A DNA stretch of 64,000 nucleotides from DASTFY01 sp963829955 (GTDB taxonomy: Bacteria; Actinomycetota; Acidimicrobiia; Acidimicrobiales; Ilumatobacteraceae). Position numbers and translations under genes: made by a program. The stretch's first letter is position 1. Each line of letters starts with the position of its first letter. A model generated the notes under the pieces. It made no database searches. It saw only the letters and a program-made list of their open reading frames with translations, and was not told where the DNA came from. The stretch covers positions 124,001 through 188,000 of the forward strand of contig CAWHKS010000001.1 in NCBI GenBank assembly GCA_963829955.1, read 5' to 3'. Positions 8,028 through 16,912 of this stretch are shown piece after piece.

Positions 8028-8766
8028 ACGCGGTGAGGCCCTCCTTCAGGTCCTCGGAGCGCATCACCGTCCCCATGGCCGCGTTGGTCATCGACTTCAG
8101 CGCGTCCTCGTCGGCGCCGGCAGCCACAAGCACCACCGCCCGGCTCTCCCACACGGCCAGCGGCGCCGCCTCGCAGATGGCGGCGGCCAGGGCCAGCGCC
8201 TCGGTCTCCGCGGCGCCCGGCTCCACGAGGCGGTTCACCAGGCCGAGCTGATAGGCCCGCTCGGCGGGGATGGGTTCGCCGGTGAGGATGGCCTCCATGG
8301 CGGCGGCGCGGCCGATGGCCCGGGGCAGGCGGAAGAGCCCTCCCGCCCCCGCGACGAGGTTGCGCTTGACCTCGGCCAGCCCGAAGGCCGAGCGGGTGGT
8401 GGCCACGACCATGTCGGAGGCGAGCACGATCTCGCACCCGCCCGCGGTGGCCAGACCGTCGACGGCGACGATGACCGGCTTGCGCCGCTCGCGGTACGCG
8501 AAGCCGGCGAAGCCGCCGCGCTCCGTGGACAGCGCGGCCCCCTGACCGGAGTTGATGGCCTTGAGGTCCGCACCCGCGCAGAAGACCGGACGCTCCTGGC
8601 CTTCGGTGTTGGCGCGGACGATGCCGACCCAGACCTCGGGGTCGTCCTCCATGGCGTCGATGGCGGCCTCCATCGCGGTCGCCACGTCGCCGTTGACGGC
8701 GTTGCGGGCCTCCGGACGGTTCAGCGTGATGAGCGCAACGCGCCCCTGCACCTCGTAGTCGACCAT
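7990..8766 (-). CDS. Enoyl-CoA hydratase/isomerase (crotonase) family protein
   Basis: 258 aa. Crotonase hallmarks are visible: LITLNRPEARNAVNGDV near the N-terminus, oxyanion-hole segment VFCAGADLKAI, and GLATAGGCEIVLASDMVVA. The Glu expected for hydratase activity in the second half is not obvious (LAEVKRNLVAGAGGLFRLPR), as in many actinobacterial paralogues, so the exact reaction is uncertain. I use the ATG at 8766 (MVDYEVQGRVAL) rather than 8793. It is convergent with the Nudix gene, with 38 nt shared at the 3' ends. Confidence 0.85.
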   Translation of the reverse strand: MVDYEVQGRVALITLNRPEARNAVNGDVATAMEAAIDAMEDDPEVWVGIVRANTEGQERPVFCAGADLKAINSGQGAALSTERGGFAGFAYRERRKPVIVAVDGLATAGGCEIVLASDMVVATTRSAFGLAEVKRNLVAGAGGLFRLPRAIGRAAAMEAILTGEPIPAERAYQLGLVNRLVEPGAAETEALALAAAICEAAPLAVWESRAVVLVAAGADEDALKSMTNAAMGTVMRSEDLKEGLTAFIEKRPPQWKGR

Positions 8767-8812
8767 GGGGCCGCATGGTAGGGGTGACCCCACGCCCGCA
8801 CCCAGGCCAGGA

Positions 8813-10477
8813 TCAGCCCGCGGTACCCGCCTCCGGCGCAGGCGACCCGTCAGGCTCAGGCGGGGGCGACTCGTCCGGCGCGGGAGCGGGCGGTTCCGCC
8901 GTCGCCGGCGGTTCGGACTCAGGCGCAGGTTCGTCGGTGGGGGCGGGCGCCTCCTCCACCACCGGTTCGTCGGCAGCCTTCGGCTCCTCGTCAGCGGCCT
9001 TCGGCTCCTCGCCTGCCTTCGGTTGCTCGGCGGCCGGCGGTTGGTCGACCGCCGGCTCGTCAGCCGCGGTCGTCTCTTCCGCGGCAGACTTCTCCTGCGC
9101 CGCCTTCGGCTTCTCCGGGCGCTCGCGGCGCGGGCCGCGCTCGCCGCCGTCCTTGGCCGGCGCGGGCGCCTTGGCTTTGGGCTTAGCCGGGCGGCGGGGG
9201 AGACGGGGCGCCCGTGGGGGCCGGCTCCCGGGCGGCGGCACCTCGACGCCGACCAGCGTGGCGATCTGGGGCACGGCTGATGCGACGCCCTTCACCATCG
9301 CCCGCAGGTCGTCGGTGATGGCGGTCGGCGGAGCGGCGGGCGTGACGACGGCGTGCACGGGGGAGAAGGCCAGCGCCTCCACGACCGCGGCCCAGCGGTC
9401 GCTCGCCGCGTCAGGGGTCAGCGCGGCCGTCGTGGCCTCGTTGAGCCGCGTGGCCAGCTCGCTCGGGAAGGGGACCCCGGCCTTCGGCGGGCGGGACGAC
9501 AACCGCAATGCCCGCACGACGCGGCCGACGTCCAACGCCACGGTGATGTCGGCGAGCCACTGCTCGTGCTCCTCGTTCTGGCGCCGCTCGAGCGCAGCAC
9601 GGAGCTGATCCGCCAGCTCGCGCGTGCTGTCGTCGCGCGCCACCACCGGATCGGCGGCCGCGGTCACGACGGACCGCAGGTCGCGGAGATCGAGCTCGTC
9701 GACCCCGGCCATCGCGGCGTCGGCCCGATCCAGCCACTCTGCGACGCGGACCGACGGGAGCAGGTCCTGTGCCAGCGTCTCGATGCCGCTGGTCTTGATC
9801 TCGGGCTTGCCTTCGGCCACGAGCGCCGCGTTCTGGTCCTTGAGGGCCTGCCGCACACCCGGCAGGCCGGCGCGGAAGAGCTGCTCAGCCACGGCCTGGC
9901 GCTCCTCCGGCAGCGACGCCATCAACGCCTGGCGATGTGCGCGACCGGGTCGCAGCCGCTTGGGCTTCGGACGCTGCGGCACCTCCGGCACCGGGGCGTA
10001 GGTGGGGCGCTGGCGCGGAGGGCGCCGCTCCCGCTCGGTCCCTGCGCCCTCAGGCCGGTCCCGACCCGGCCGCCCTCCCTCGGGACCACCGCCCTCGCGG
10101 CGGGCGCGTCCCTCCCCGGCGGGGCGGCGATCGCCGTCCTTGCGGTCGCGTCGATCCCGCCGGTCGCGACGATCGCCGGGGCCCCGCGTGTCGCGGCGAC
10201 CGACCAGGCTCGTGGTGACCGCCTGGAACTCACCGCCACCGATGATCTCCAGCCGATCAGGCTCCTTGCGGCTCGTCCGCCCAGGGACGACGGAGTGGAT
10301 CTCGATGCCGTCGAGGGCGATGGTCGCCTCGACGCGGAAGATGTCGCCTACCTTGGCGCCGTCGGGCAGGACAGCCGACTCGACGATGCCCTTCGGCTCC
10401 CGTGCTCCGGCGGCACGCCAGGTCCACGTCCCGTCCGGGCGCGCGCTGGTCAGCTCGACGTCGATCCTGCTGGGCAT
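8813..10477 (-). CDS. Large conserved hypothetical protein with Arg-rich linker and Lys/Glu/Pro-rich tail
   Basis: 554 aa. Order: a beta-rich N-terminal domain (about 1-90, possibly OB-like: KVGDIFRVEATIALDGIEIH), an Arg/Asp/Gly-rich disordered segment (about 95-155, repeated RRDRRDR), a helical domain (about 165-385, with HRQALMASLPEERQAVAEQL and ELDLRDLRSVV), and a long Pro/Ala/Glu/Lys tail (about 390-554, containing EEPKAADEEPKAADEP). The helical core looks like a family I recall mainly from Acidimicrobiia. The Arg-rich segment could bind RNA or DNA. It is divergent from the carbonic anhydrase gene. Function unknown. Confidence 0.7.
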   Translation of the reverse strand: MPSRIDVELTSARPDGTWTWRAAGAREPKGIVESAVLPDGAKVGDIFRVEATIALDGIEIHSVVPGRTSRKEPDRLEIIGGGEFQAVTTSLVGRRDTRGPGDRRDRRDRRDRKDGDRRPAGEGRARREGGGPEGGRPGRDRPEGAGTERERRPPRQRPTYAPVPEVPQRPKPKRLRPGRAHRQALMASLPEERQAVAEQLFRAGLPGVRQALKDQNAALVAEGKPEIKTSGIETLAQDLLPSVRVAEWLDRADAAMAGVDELDLRDLRSVVTAAADPVVARDDSTRELADQLRAALERRQNEEHEQWLADITVALDVGRVVRALRLSSRPPKAGVPFPSELATRLNEATTAALTPDAASDRWAAVVEALAFSPVHAVVTPAAPPTAITDDLRAMVKGVASAVPQIATLVGVEVPPPGSRPPRAPRLPRRPAKPKAKAPAPAKDGGERGPRRERPEKPKAAQEKSAAEETTAADEPAVDQPPAAEQPKAGEEPKAADEEPKAADEPVVEEAPAPTDEPAPESEPPATAEPPAPAPDESPPPEPDGSPAPEAGTAG

Positions 10478-10577
10478 GGGACACGAAACCTACCGGTCGT
10501 CCGGATGCTTGGCGACCTGCCGACGGCCACGGCCGGACGCCGCCGGGAAGACGTCGCGGCGCCGCTACCGTCCCGAC

Positions 10578-11099
10578 GTGCCCATCTACGCCCTCGGTGA
10601 CGACGTCCCCGACATCCACCCCGACGCCTACGTCCACCCCGACGCCGTGCTCATCGGCGCGGTGCGCGTCGGCGCCGGGAGCTCCATCTGGCCGGGCGCC
10701 GTGCTGCGGGGCGACGGTGGCGGGCACATCGCCGTCGGCGAGCGCAGCTCGGTGCAGGACAACTGCGTGCTGCACACCACGCCCGAGCACCCGACCGTCG
10801 TCGGCGACGACTGCGTCATCGGCCACATCGTGCACTTGGAGGGCTGCACGATCGGGCCCGGCGCGCTGGTCGGGACTGGCGCCGTCGTGCTCCACGGCGT
10901 CGTCGTGCACCCAGGCGCGATCGTGGCCGCCAACGCCGTCCTGCTGAACGGCACCGAGGTCCCACCCGGCGCATTGGCCGTCGGCGCGCCGGCCACCATC
11001 AAGGCCGGTGGTGCGAAGGCGGACGCGATCACGCATGGGCGTGACGTCTACGTGGAGAAGGCGCGCGCCTACCGGGACGGGCTCCGCCGCATCGGCTAG
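10578..11099 (+). CDS. Gamma-class carbonic anhydrase family protein
   Basis: 173 aa left-handed beta-helix of hexapeptide repeats. The three metal-binding His are present in the usual arrangement: one in QDNCVLHT and two in GHIVHLEGC. The C-terminal helix (DVYVEKARAYRDGLRRI) is also typical. Known relatives include CaiE/YrdA-type proteins, many without proven carbonic anhydrase activity, so activity is probable but not certain. GTG start at 10578; a TACCGT box (10566-10571) lies 6 nt upstream and suggests a leaderless transcript. The PrmA-like gene follows 9 nt downstream. Confidence 0.85.
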   Translation: MPIYALGDDVPDIHPDAYVHPDAVLIGAVRVGAGSSIWPGAVLRGDGGGHIAVGERSSVQDNCVLHTTPEHPTVVGDDCVIGHIVHLEGCTIGPGALVGTGAVVLHGVVVHPGAIVAANAVLLNGTEVPPGALAVGAPATIKAGGAKADAITHGRDVYVEKARAYRDGLRRIG

Positions 11100-11108
11100 A
11101 CATCGGAC

Positions 11109-11933
11109 GTGCTGGGGCTGGTCCTGACCGTGCCGGCCAGCGAGGCGGAGCTGGCAGCCGACGCGCTCTGGGCGCTCGGGGTTCCCGCCATCGAGGAGCG
11201 AGGTGGCACGGCCGGAACGGCCGACGACGTGCTCGAGTTGTGGACGTCGCTCGGCGACGATGCCGCCGATGTGGCCCGCGCCGCCGAGGCCTTCCCGGCC
11301 CGGTGGCGGTGGAAAGTGATCGAGCTCGATCCGTCCGTCACGGACGCGTGGCGCGCGCACGTCCACGCGTCGTGGATCGAGAAGGACCTCGTGGTCGTCC
11401 CGGCCTGGCTGCCGTTCGAGTCGTCGCAGGGCACGACGGTCGTACGCATCGAGCCCGGCGCCACCTTCGGACTCGGGGATCACCCGAGCACGGTGCTCAC
11501 CATTCGCGGCATGCGGGCCGCGCTGCGGCCGGGGGCCCGGGTGCTCGACGTGGGCTGCGGCAGCGGCGTTCTCGCCGTCACCGCGGTCGTGCTGGGGGCG
11601 AGCGAGGCCGTCGGCATCGACGTCTCGCCCGCCGCCCCACCCGTCGCCGCGGCCAACGCGGAAGCCAACGGCGTGGTGTCGCGCGTCCACGTGTCGACGA
11701 CTCCGCTGGCCGCGATCGACGGGACGTTCGACGTTGTCGTGGCCAACCTGCTGGCGCCCGCACTGCTCAGCCTGGCCGACGACCTCGTGCGGGTCGTCGC
11801 GCCTGACGGCTCGCTGGTCATCAGCGGGCTGCTGACCACACGCGCCGAGCACGTGGTGGAGGCCCTCGCCCCGCTGAGAGCCGTCGAGCGACGCACCAAG
11901 GAAGGCTGGACGGCCATCACCCTGGTGTACTGA
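11109..11933 (+). CDS. prmA: Ribosomal protein L11 methyltransferase-like (PrmA family)
   Basis: 274 aa. The signature FGLGDHPSTVLTIRG corresponds to the PrmA FGTGxHxST segment, followed by the SAM-binding motif I VLDVGCGSGVLAV, GIDVSPAAPPVAAANAEANG, and motif IV VVANLLAPAL. The N-terminal substrate-recognition domain (about 1-95) is shorter than in E. coli PrmA but recognisable. Expected function: methylation of ribosomal protein L11 in the cytoplasm. GTG start 9 nt after the carbonic anhydrase stop, probably co-transcribed. A generic protein methyltransferase is the alternative. Confidence 0.8.
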   Translation: MLGLVLTVPASEAELAADALWALGVPAIEERGGTAGTADDVLELWTSLGDDAADVARAAEAFPARWRWKVIELDPSVTDAWRAHVHASWIEKDLVVVPAWLPFESSQGTTVVRIEPGATFGLGDHPSTVLTIRGMRAALRPGARVLDVGCGSGVLAVTAVVLGASEAVGIDVSPAAPPVAAANAEANGVVSRVHVSTTPLAAIDGTFDVVVANLLAPALLSLADDLVRVVAPDGSLVISGLLTTRAEHVVEALAPLRAVERRTKEGWTAITLVY

Positions 11934-11956
11934 ACGCGCTGCAGCAGTGAGCGCGT
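11934..11956 (+). terminator. Hairpin between convergent prmA-like and ribokinase genes
   Basis: A perfect 7-bp inverted repeat (ACGCGCT / AGCGCGT) with a 9-nt loop starts directly after the prmA-like stop and ends 6 nt before the ribokinase stop. Its position between convergent genes fits a bidirectional terminator, without T-tracts. Confidence 0.45.
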
Positions 11957-11962
11957 CCCGCC

Positions 11963-12889
11963 TCAGCCGGCGCGGGCGAGGAGCCGTTCGACGTCCCGCC
12001 GCACCGGGATGGACGGCGCCGCGCCCAGCATGGTGACGGCCAGTGCCCCCGCGGCCACCGCCCACCGCAGCGCGTCGGTCAGCTCCGCGCCGGCAGCCAG
12101 GCGCGCTGCGAACGCGCCGGCGAAGGCGTCGCCGGCCGCGGTGGTGTCGATCACCTCGACCGGAATGGCGGGCCGGTGGACGACGCCCTCCTCACTCACC
12201 AGCACGGCACCCTCGCTCCCCAGCGTGATCACCACGACACCACAGCCCGACGCCCGCAGGGTCCGGCCCGCGTCCGACGCTTCGGCCGAGCTGGAGACCG
12301 CGCCGCCGGCCAGCGCGGCTGCCTCGTGCTCGTTGACGACGAGGACGTCGACGAGGCCGAGCAGCGCGGCGTCGAGCGGGAGCGGGGGAGTGGCGTTGAG
12401 GATGGTCGTGACGCCGGCCGCGCGCGCCCGACCCAGGGCTGCCTCGACGGCGACGAGTGGGATCTCGAGTTGCGCCAGGATCACCCGCGCCCGTTCGACC
12501 GCCGCGTGGTGGCGGTCCACGTGGGCGACGCTCACCGCGGCGTTGGCACCCGGCACGACCACGATGTGGTTCTCGCCGTCGTCGGCCACTGAGATCAGGG
12601 CCCGCCCGGTCAACGCCCCGACCGTCGCCACGCCCCGGGTGTCGACGCCCTCCTCGTCGAGCACGGCCAGGAGGTGCTGACCGGCGCTGTCGTCGCCCAC
12701 CATGCCGACGAACGCAGTGATCGCACCCGCTCGCGCCGCCGCCACGGCCTGGTTCAGGCCCTTCCCACCCGGGACCATGACCAGATCGTGGCCGAGCACC
12801 GTCTGCCCCGGCCCCGGCAGGCGAGGCACGCGGGCCACCATGTCCTGGTTGATGCTGCCGACCACGGTCACGGCAGGACGTCGAGTCAC
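11963..12889 (-). CDS. rbsK: Ribokinase-type PfkB sugar kinase
   Basis: 308 aa. PfkB signatures are present: VVGSINQDMVARVPRLPGPG at the start, GGKGLNQAVAAARAGA (signature 1), ILNATPPLPLD and VVNEHEAAAL, and DTTAAGDAFAGAFAA (signature 2 with the catalytic Asp; GAGD is AAGD here, as in several ribokinases). The GTG at 12889 is preferred; the frame is open to 13441 but that part is antisense to another gene. Likely reaction: ATP-dependent phosphorylation of ribose or a related sugar. No transporter or repressor is adjacent, so substrate is inferred from family only. Confidence 0.85.
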   Translation of the reverse strand: MTRRPAVTVVGSINQDMVARVPRLPGPGQTVLGHDLVMVPGGKGLNQAVAAARAGAITAFVGMVGDDSAGQHLLAVLDEEGVDTRGVATVGALTGRALISVADDGENHIVVVPGANAAVSVAHVDRHHAAVERARVILAQLEIPLVAVEAALGRARAAGVTTILNATPPLPLDAALLGLVDVLVVNEHEAAALAGGAVSSSAEASDAGRTLRASGCGVVVITLGSEGAVLVSEEGVVHRPAIPVEVIDTTAAGDAFAGAFAARLAAGAELTDALRWAVAAGALAVTMLGAAPSIPVRRDVERLLARAG

Positions 12890-13043
12890 CGGTCGCACCG
12901 AGCAGTCACGAGGCCGGACGGTACCGTCCCCGCGTGGTGGGAGAGGCGTGGTGTCGTCACGCGCGGTGGCGATGCCCGCCCGACCGTGCCCGTCCACCGG
13001 CACTCGACGGCAACGCCGCGGCGGCACATGGTCTACTGGCGCG

Positions 13044-13478
13044 ATGAGAGGCAGCACCCTCGCCCGCCTGGTGGTCGCCGGCACCGCCGTCCTCGTGACG
13101 GCGGCCTGTGTCGCCCCGCCCCTCGAGCACCCGCTCCTGCTGGCCGGCTCCCAGGACGCCACGACCGAGATCCAGGCCCTCCTCGGGACCCCGCCGCCGG
13201 TCGAGAAGGACTCGGGCAAGTTGGTGGCGACGATCGCCGACAAGCTCGACCAGCCCAGCGCCGGCTGCGAGATTCTTCCCGCGGCCGAGGTCATCTGGCG
13301 GGCACCGGGCTCGCCGACCACCGCAGCGATCGAGCTACGGAGTCCGTGCGATGACTCGATCGCCGGTGCGTGGTACGAGCTCACGATCACCGGCGATGAA
13401 CAGGGCGGCTTCACAGTCGCGTTGGCCACCAGGCAGAACATCTGCTGGCGCGGCGTCAGCGGCGTCCTCTGCGTCTAG
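13044..13478 (+). CDS. Small putative lipoprotein of unknown function
   Basis: 144 aa. Signal peptide with hydrophobic core LVVAGTAVLVTAACV and a plausible lipobox (TAAC, Cys about residue 22). The mature part is about 120 aa with four further Cys residues (GCEI, SPCDD, NICW, LCV), which may form two disulfides after export. I do not recognise the family. ATG at 13044, with a weak TCTACT box close upstream. Its last 4 nt overlap the 3' end of the convergent methyltransferase gene. Confidence 0.6.
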   Translation: MRGSTLARLVVAGTAVLVTAACVAPPLEHPLLLAGSQDATTEIQALLGTPPPVEKDSGKLVATIADKLDQPSAGCEILPAAEVIWRAPGSPTTAAIELRSPCDDSIAGAWYELTITGDEQGGFTVALATRQNICWRGVSGVLCV

Positions 13479-14218
13479 CCAGGTGAGCCGGCGCGTGGAT
13501 CGCGGCGGCTGACGAACACGAGCTCGAGTCCCGGCCGGTCGGGCGCGTCCCGAACCTCGAGCACTGCGAAACCTGCGCTTCCCAGCGACTCGACGACCTC
13601 CTGCCGGTCGCGGAACCGCAGCGTCGAGTCCGACATCAGCTCGTCGCCGCCGTCGAACCGGACGATGTGCTCGAACGAGACGAACGGCGGGCTCACGTCG
13701 GTCAGCTGCGTCCAGGCCGTGAACCAGCCGGCGATCGGATGGTGCAGCCGCCGCTCCGTCGCCTGACGCGTCCAGCCCTGCCACGCGCGCCGTGCCGGTT
13801 CACGCACCTCGAAGACCAACGATCCGCGTGGCCGCAGCGCGGCGTGGATCGTCCGAAGCGCGGCGAGCCAGTCGTCATCGGACAGGAAGACCTGTGCCAC
13901 GTTGCCCGTCATGATCGCCAGATCGGCCTCGACCGCCGGCACACGAGCGGCGTCAGCGTGAACCCACGTGACCAGGTCGGCGTTCGGTTTGCGGCGAGCG
14001 ACATCGAGCGAAGCGGCCGCTGGATCGACGGCGATCACCTCGAGGCCGCGACCGGCGAGCAGGCTCGCGAGTGAGCCCGTGCCGCAACCGATGTCGAGGA
14101 TCCGTCGTGCCCTCAGCTCGTCGACGAGGTTCGCGTAGATGTCGAGGTCGGACCGGTCCGCATCGAGGATGTCGTACAGCTCGGCGAACTTGGGATCGGC
14201 GAAGAGCGCGTCGGGCAC
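13475..14218 (-). CDS. SAM-dependent class I methyltransferase
   Basis: 247 aa. Motif I is RILDIGCGTGSLASLLAGRG with the acidic loop VIAVDPAA, followed by post-motif segments DLAIMTGNVAQVFLSDDDWL and LRPRGSLVFEVREPA. The C-terminal half is beta-rich (FVSFEHIVRFDGGDELMSDS), as in methyltransferases acting on small molecules. The substrate is unknown. It starts 4 nt downstream of the threonine aldolase stop, so the two are probably one transcription unit. Confidence 0.83.
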   Translation of the reverse strand: MPDALFADPKFAELYDILDADRSDLDIYANLVDELRARRILDIGCGTGSLASLLAGRGLEVIAVDPAAASLDVARRKPNADLVTWVHADAARVPAVEADLAIMTGNVAQVFLSDDDWLAALRTIHAALRPRGSLVFEVREPARRAWQGWTRQATERRLHHPIAGWFTAWTQLTDVSPPFVSFEHIVRFDGGDELMSDSTLRFRDRQEVVESLGSAGFAVLEVRDAPDRPGLELVFVSRRDPRAGSPG

Positions 14219-14222
14219 GACC

Positions 14223-15275
14223 TCAGGACAGCAGGGCCTTGACGCCAGCGGCGAAGCGGGTGACGTCTTCCTCCGTCGTGTCGAAGCTCGTCATCCACCG
14301 CACCTGCTGGCTGGCGGGGTCCCAGTCGTAGAACGGCGACCATGCCCGCAACGGCTCGATCGACTCCTTCGGCAGGCGCGGGAACAGGCTGTTGACGACG
14401 GGAGGACCGTCGAGGTCGACGCCGTCCTGCTCGTGCACAAGCTCGTACAGGCGCGTCGCCATGTCGTTGGCGTGAGCGGCGTTGCGCAGCCAGAGCCCGT
14501 CACGCAGCAGCGCCGTGAACTGCGCGGCCACGAAGCGCATCTTCGAGGGGAGTTGCGTGACCTGCTTCCGGACGAACCGCGCCGAGCGGGCCAGCTCGGG
14601 GTCCAGGTAGACGACCGCCTCGCCGTACATCATCCCGTTCTTCGTGCCGCCGAAGGACAGCACGTCGACGCCGGCATCCACGGTGAACGCCCGGACATCG
14701 GCACCGAGGGCGACGGCGGCGTTGGCGATCCGGGCGCCGTCCATGTGCAGCCTCATGCTGTACCGATGCGCAACCTCACCGAGTGCCTGCACCTCGTCGA
14801 CGGTGTAGAGCGTGCCCAGCTCGGTGGACTGCGTGATCGAGACGACACCGGGCTGAACGTGGTGCTCGTTGCCGAGCGCGTGGGTGACCGCCTCGACATG
14901 CTCGGGCCGGAGCTTGCCGTCGACGGTGGGGACGTCGATGAGCTTGGCCCCGACGAACCGCTCCGGCGCGCCCGTCTCGTCGACGTTGATATGGGCCGAC
15001 TCGGTGCACACCACCGCCTGCGCCGGCCCGACCATCGTGGCCAGGCCGAGCACGTTGGCCCCGGAACCTCCCCACACGAAAAACACCTCGGTCCCGGCAC
15101 CGAACAGGTCCAGGAACACTCCGGTCGCCTCCGCCGTCCACCGGTCGGAGCCGTAGGCGAGGGCATGTCCCTGGTTGGCGTCGAGCAGCGCCTGGACGAC
15201 CGTGGGGTGAACGCCCGACGAGTTGTCGCTGGCAAACGATCGCCCGGGGGAGGGGAGGGAGTCCAAGAAGCCCAT
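14223..15275 (-). CDS. ltaE: Low-specificity threonine aldolase / beta-eliminating lyase
   Basis: 350 aa PLP-dependent aldolase of fold type I. DNSSGVHPTVVQALLDAN opens the enzyme, MRLHMDGARIANAAVALG carries the PLP-ring Asp and the conserved Arg, and the Schiff-base Lys is in SFGGTKNGMM. Expected reaction: cleavage of threonine or allo-threonine to glycine and acetaldehyde. Glycine formation may feed the cleavage system encoded at 27-37 kb, but that link is only metabolic inference. First gene of a pair with the methyltransferase. Confidence 0.87.
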   Translation of the reverse strand: MGFLDSLPSPGRSFASDNSSGVHPTVVQALLDANQGHALAYGSDRWTAEATGVFLDLFGAGTEVFFVWGGSGANVLGLATMVGPAQAVVCTESAHINVDETGAPERFVGAKLIDVPTVDGKLRPEHVEAVTHALGNEHHVQPGVVSITQSTELGTLYTVDEVQALGEVAHRYSMRLHMDGARIANAAVALGADVRAFTVDAGVDVLSFGGTKNGMMYGEAVVYLDPELARSARFVRKQVTQLPSKMRFVAAQFTALLRDGLWLRNAAHANDMATRLYELVHEQDGVDLDGPPVVNSLFPRLPKESIEPLRAWSPFYDWDPASQQVRWMTSFDTTEEDVTRFAAGVKALLS

Positions 15276-15378
15276 GGCGCAGTTTGGCCCGCGCCGCTCC
15301 CGACGACCACGTCCAGGCCGCCGCCGACTGGCACGATCGTTCCGGACCAGCAGGGCGCGGCGTTAGGCTGCCCGGCCG

Positions 15379-16222
15379 ATGGACGTGGCCGAACGCATCA
15401 CTGACTCGGGCACGAATCTGACGCCGGCGGAGCGCCGAGTGGCCGACGTCGTACTCCAGCGACCGCAGTTGGTTGCGTTCGGAACGGTCGCGGAACTGGC
15501 GAGCGAGGCCGGTTCGGGCGCGGCGACCGTGGTGCGTCTGGCGGCCAAGCTCGGCTTCGACGGCTTCACCTCGCTGCAGGACGCGGTACAGGCCGAGCTG
15601 GCGCACCGCCTCCGCCCGGCGGCGGAACGCATCCGCCAGCCGGTGGCGGCCGACGTGGTCGGCCGGACCATGGCGACGGAGCTCGACAACGTGCAGTCGA
15701 CCCTCGAGCAGGCCGACCGGCAGGCGTTCACGACGGCGGTCGCCGCATTGTCGACCCGCACCGCCCGCGTCGCGGTCCTGTCCGGCGAAGCCTCGGCCGG
15801 CATCGCGCGACCAAGCCGTCGGCGAGCTGTCGCTCCTTCGCGAGGGCGTCGAGCTGGTCGTCGGCACCGAGGTGGCGGTCGTCCGGGCCATCGCGCTCCT
15901 GGGGCCAGGCGACGCCTGCCTGGTCATCGATCTGCGCCGTTACGACCGCTGGGTCCTCGACGCCGCCCGGCGGGCAGGGGAGCGGGGCGTCACGCTGATC
16001 GCGCTGACCGACAGTGCGCTGTCGCCGCTCGCTCTCCTCGCCGACGCCTCGTTCACGGTCGTCGCCGCCAGCGCGGGACCCTTCGACTCCCACGTGGCGA
16101 CCCTGGCGCTCCTCAACGCGATGATCGCCGCCGTGGCCGACAAGCTCCGGTCTTCGGCCACTGACCGACTGGACCGGATCGAAGCCGCATGGCGGTCGGC
16201 GGGTGCCCTCATCGACAGCTGA
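15379..16222 (+). CDS. RpiR-family transcriptional regulator with SIS domain, frameshifted near 15805
   Basis: The N-terminal frame (15379 to about 15805) encodes the HTH_6 domain (LTPAERRVADVVLQRP, then GSGAATVVRLAAKLGFDGFT). The other frame, to 16222, encodes the sugar-phosphate-binding SIS domain (VVRAIALLGPGDACLVIDLR, GVTLIALTDSALSPLA, AASAGPFDSHVATLAL). Together about 280 aa, the normal RpiR length. The break lies at the domain boundary around GGCATCGCGCGACC, and one extra or two missing bases explain it. A TAGGCT box (15364-15369) precedes the ATG by 9 nt. If intact it would sense a phosphosugar or amino-sugar; targets are not evident. Confidence 0.78.
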
Positions 16223-16271
16223 GCTCCGCTATCCGCACCGCGCGATGTCGGGCGGGGCATAATTCGTCACA

Positions 16272-16646
16272 GTGACAGAACCAGGTGCGGATCCAGGGAG
16301 CGGGCGATGCCGGTGGTGCCGGCGCCCCCTGCCGGTCCGCACCGGCCCGGGCCGCCCTCGGCGGTTCTGTGACCATGCCTGCCGCCAGCGTGACTACGAG
16401 GCCCGGCGGCGCGCCGGGGAGCTCGCGCTCGGGGACCGCGAGCTGATCGTGGCCCGCGACGCGCTGGACCGGCTGCGGGATGAGCTGTATGTCCTGGCCT
16501 GCGCCGTGGAGGACGTCGAGCGGGATCTCGCCAGCAGGACGACACCGAGGACCGCCGATCTCCAGGAAGCCTTGGCCTGGCTGCTCGAAGCCGCGCGCCC
16601 GCTGTGCGCCGCCGAGCGGGCCGAGCTCACCGATGGGGGCGGGTGA
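16272..16646 (+). CDS. Small zinc-ribbon-like conserved hypothetical protein
   Basis: 124 aa. The N-terminal 40 residues carry CRWCRRPLPVR and RRFCDHACRQRDYEARRRAG: two Cys pairs (CxxC and CxxxC) that likely bind zinc. The rest is helical and charged. Similar short proteins are common in actinobacteria without known function. GTG start at 16272, with a CATAAT box (16258-16263) 8 nt upstream and no Shine-Dalgarno, so leaderless expression is likely. It lies directly before the candidate dif site. Confidence 0.65.
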   Translation: MTEPGADPGSGRCRWCRRPLPVRTGPGRPRRFCDHACRQRDYEARRRAGELALGDRELIVARDALDRLRDELYVLACAVEDVERDLASRTTPRTADLQEALAWLLEAARPLCAAERAELTDGGG

Positions 16647-16670
16647 GGCTCCAGCGCTGCGGACCGCACA

Positions 16671-16698
16671 AACGCCCATAATCCTCGTTATGTCAGGT
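16671..16698 (+). other. dif: Candidate dif site (XerC/XerD chromosome dimer resolution)
   Basis: Twenty-eight bases organised as an 11-bp left arm (AACGCCCATAA), a 6-bp centre (TCCTCG) and an 11-bp right arm (TTATGTCAGGT). The inner ATAA/TTAT dyad and the 11-6-11 geometry match dif sites. Against the actinobacterial dif consensus as I remember it (CCGATAATVNACATTATGTC then AAGT) about 20 of 24 positions agree, and the right arm TTATGTCAxGT differs by one base. The site is in a 266-nt intergenic stretch, with no recombinase gene next to it, which favours chromosomal dif over an integrated element. It would mark the replication terminus. Confidence 0.62.
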
Positions 16699-16912
16699 CG
16701 ATGAGATCGCGAACAGCGCGCACAAAGGCTGGCGGCGAGCCCCACTCCCATCGATGTCGTGCCAGACCGCGCCAGGCGCCGATCTGAACGACATCGACGC
16801 ATCCAGCGCTCGGCGGCCCGGCCGATTCAGGAAGCGATCGAGCTTGTGAATCCGGGCACATGTGGGAAGCCTCCGCGCCCTCCCGGCGTTGTAGCTGTCG
16901 AAAGGAGCACAG

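Noticed and set aside
10257..12065. A 602-codon minus-strand open frame over the carbonic anhydrase and prmA-like genes
   Set aside because: No recognisable motif; both plus-strand genes have full family signatures.
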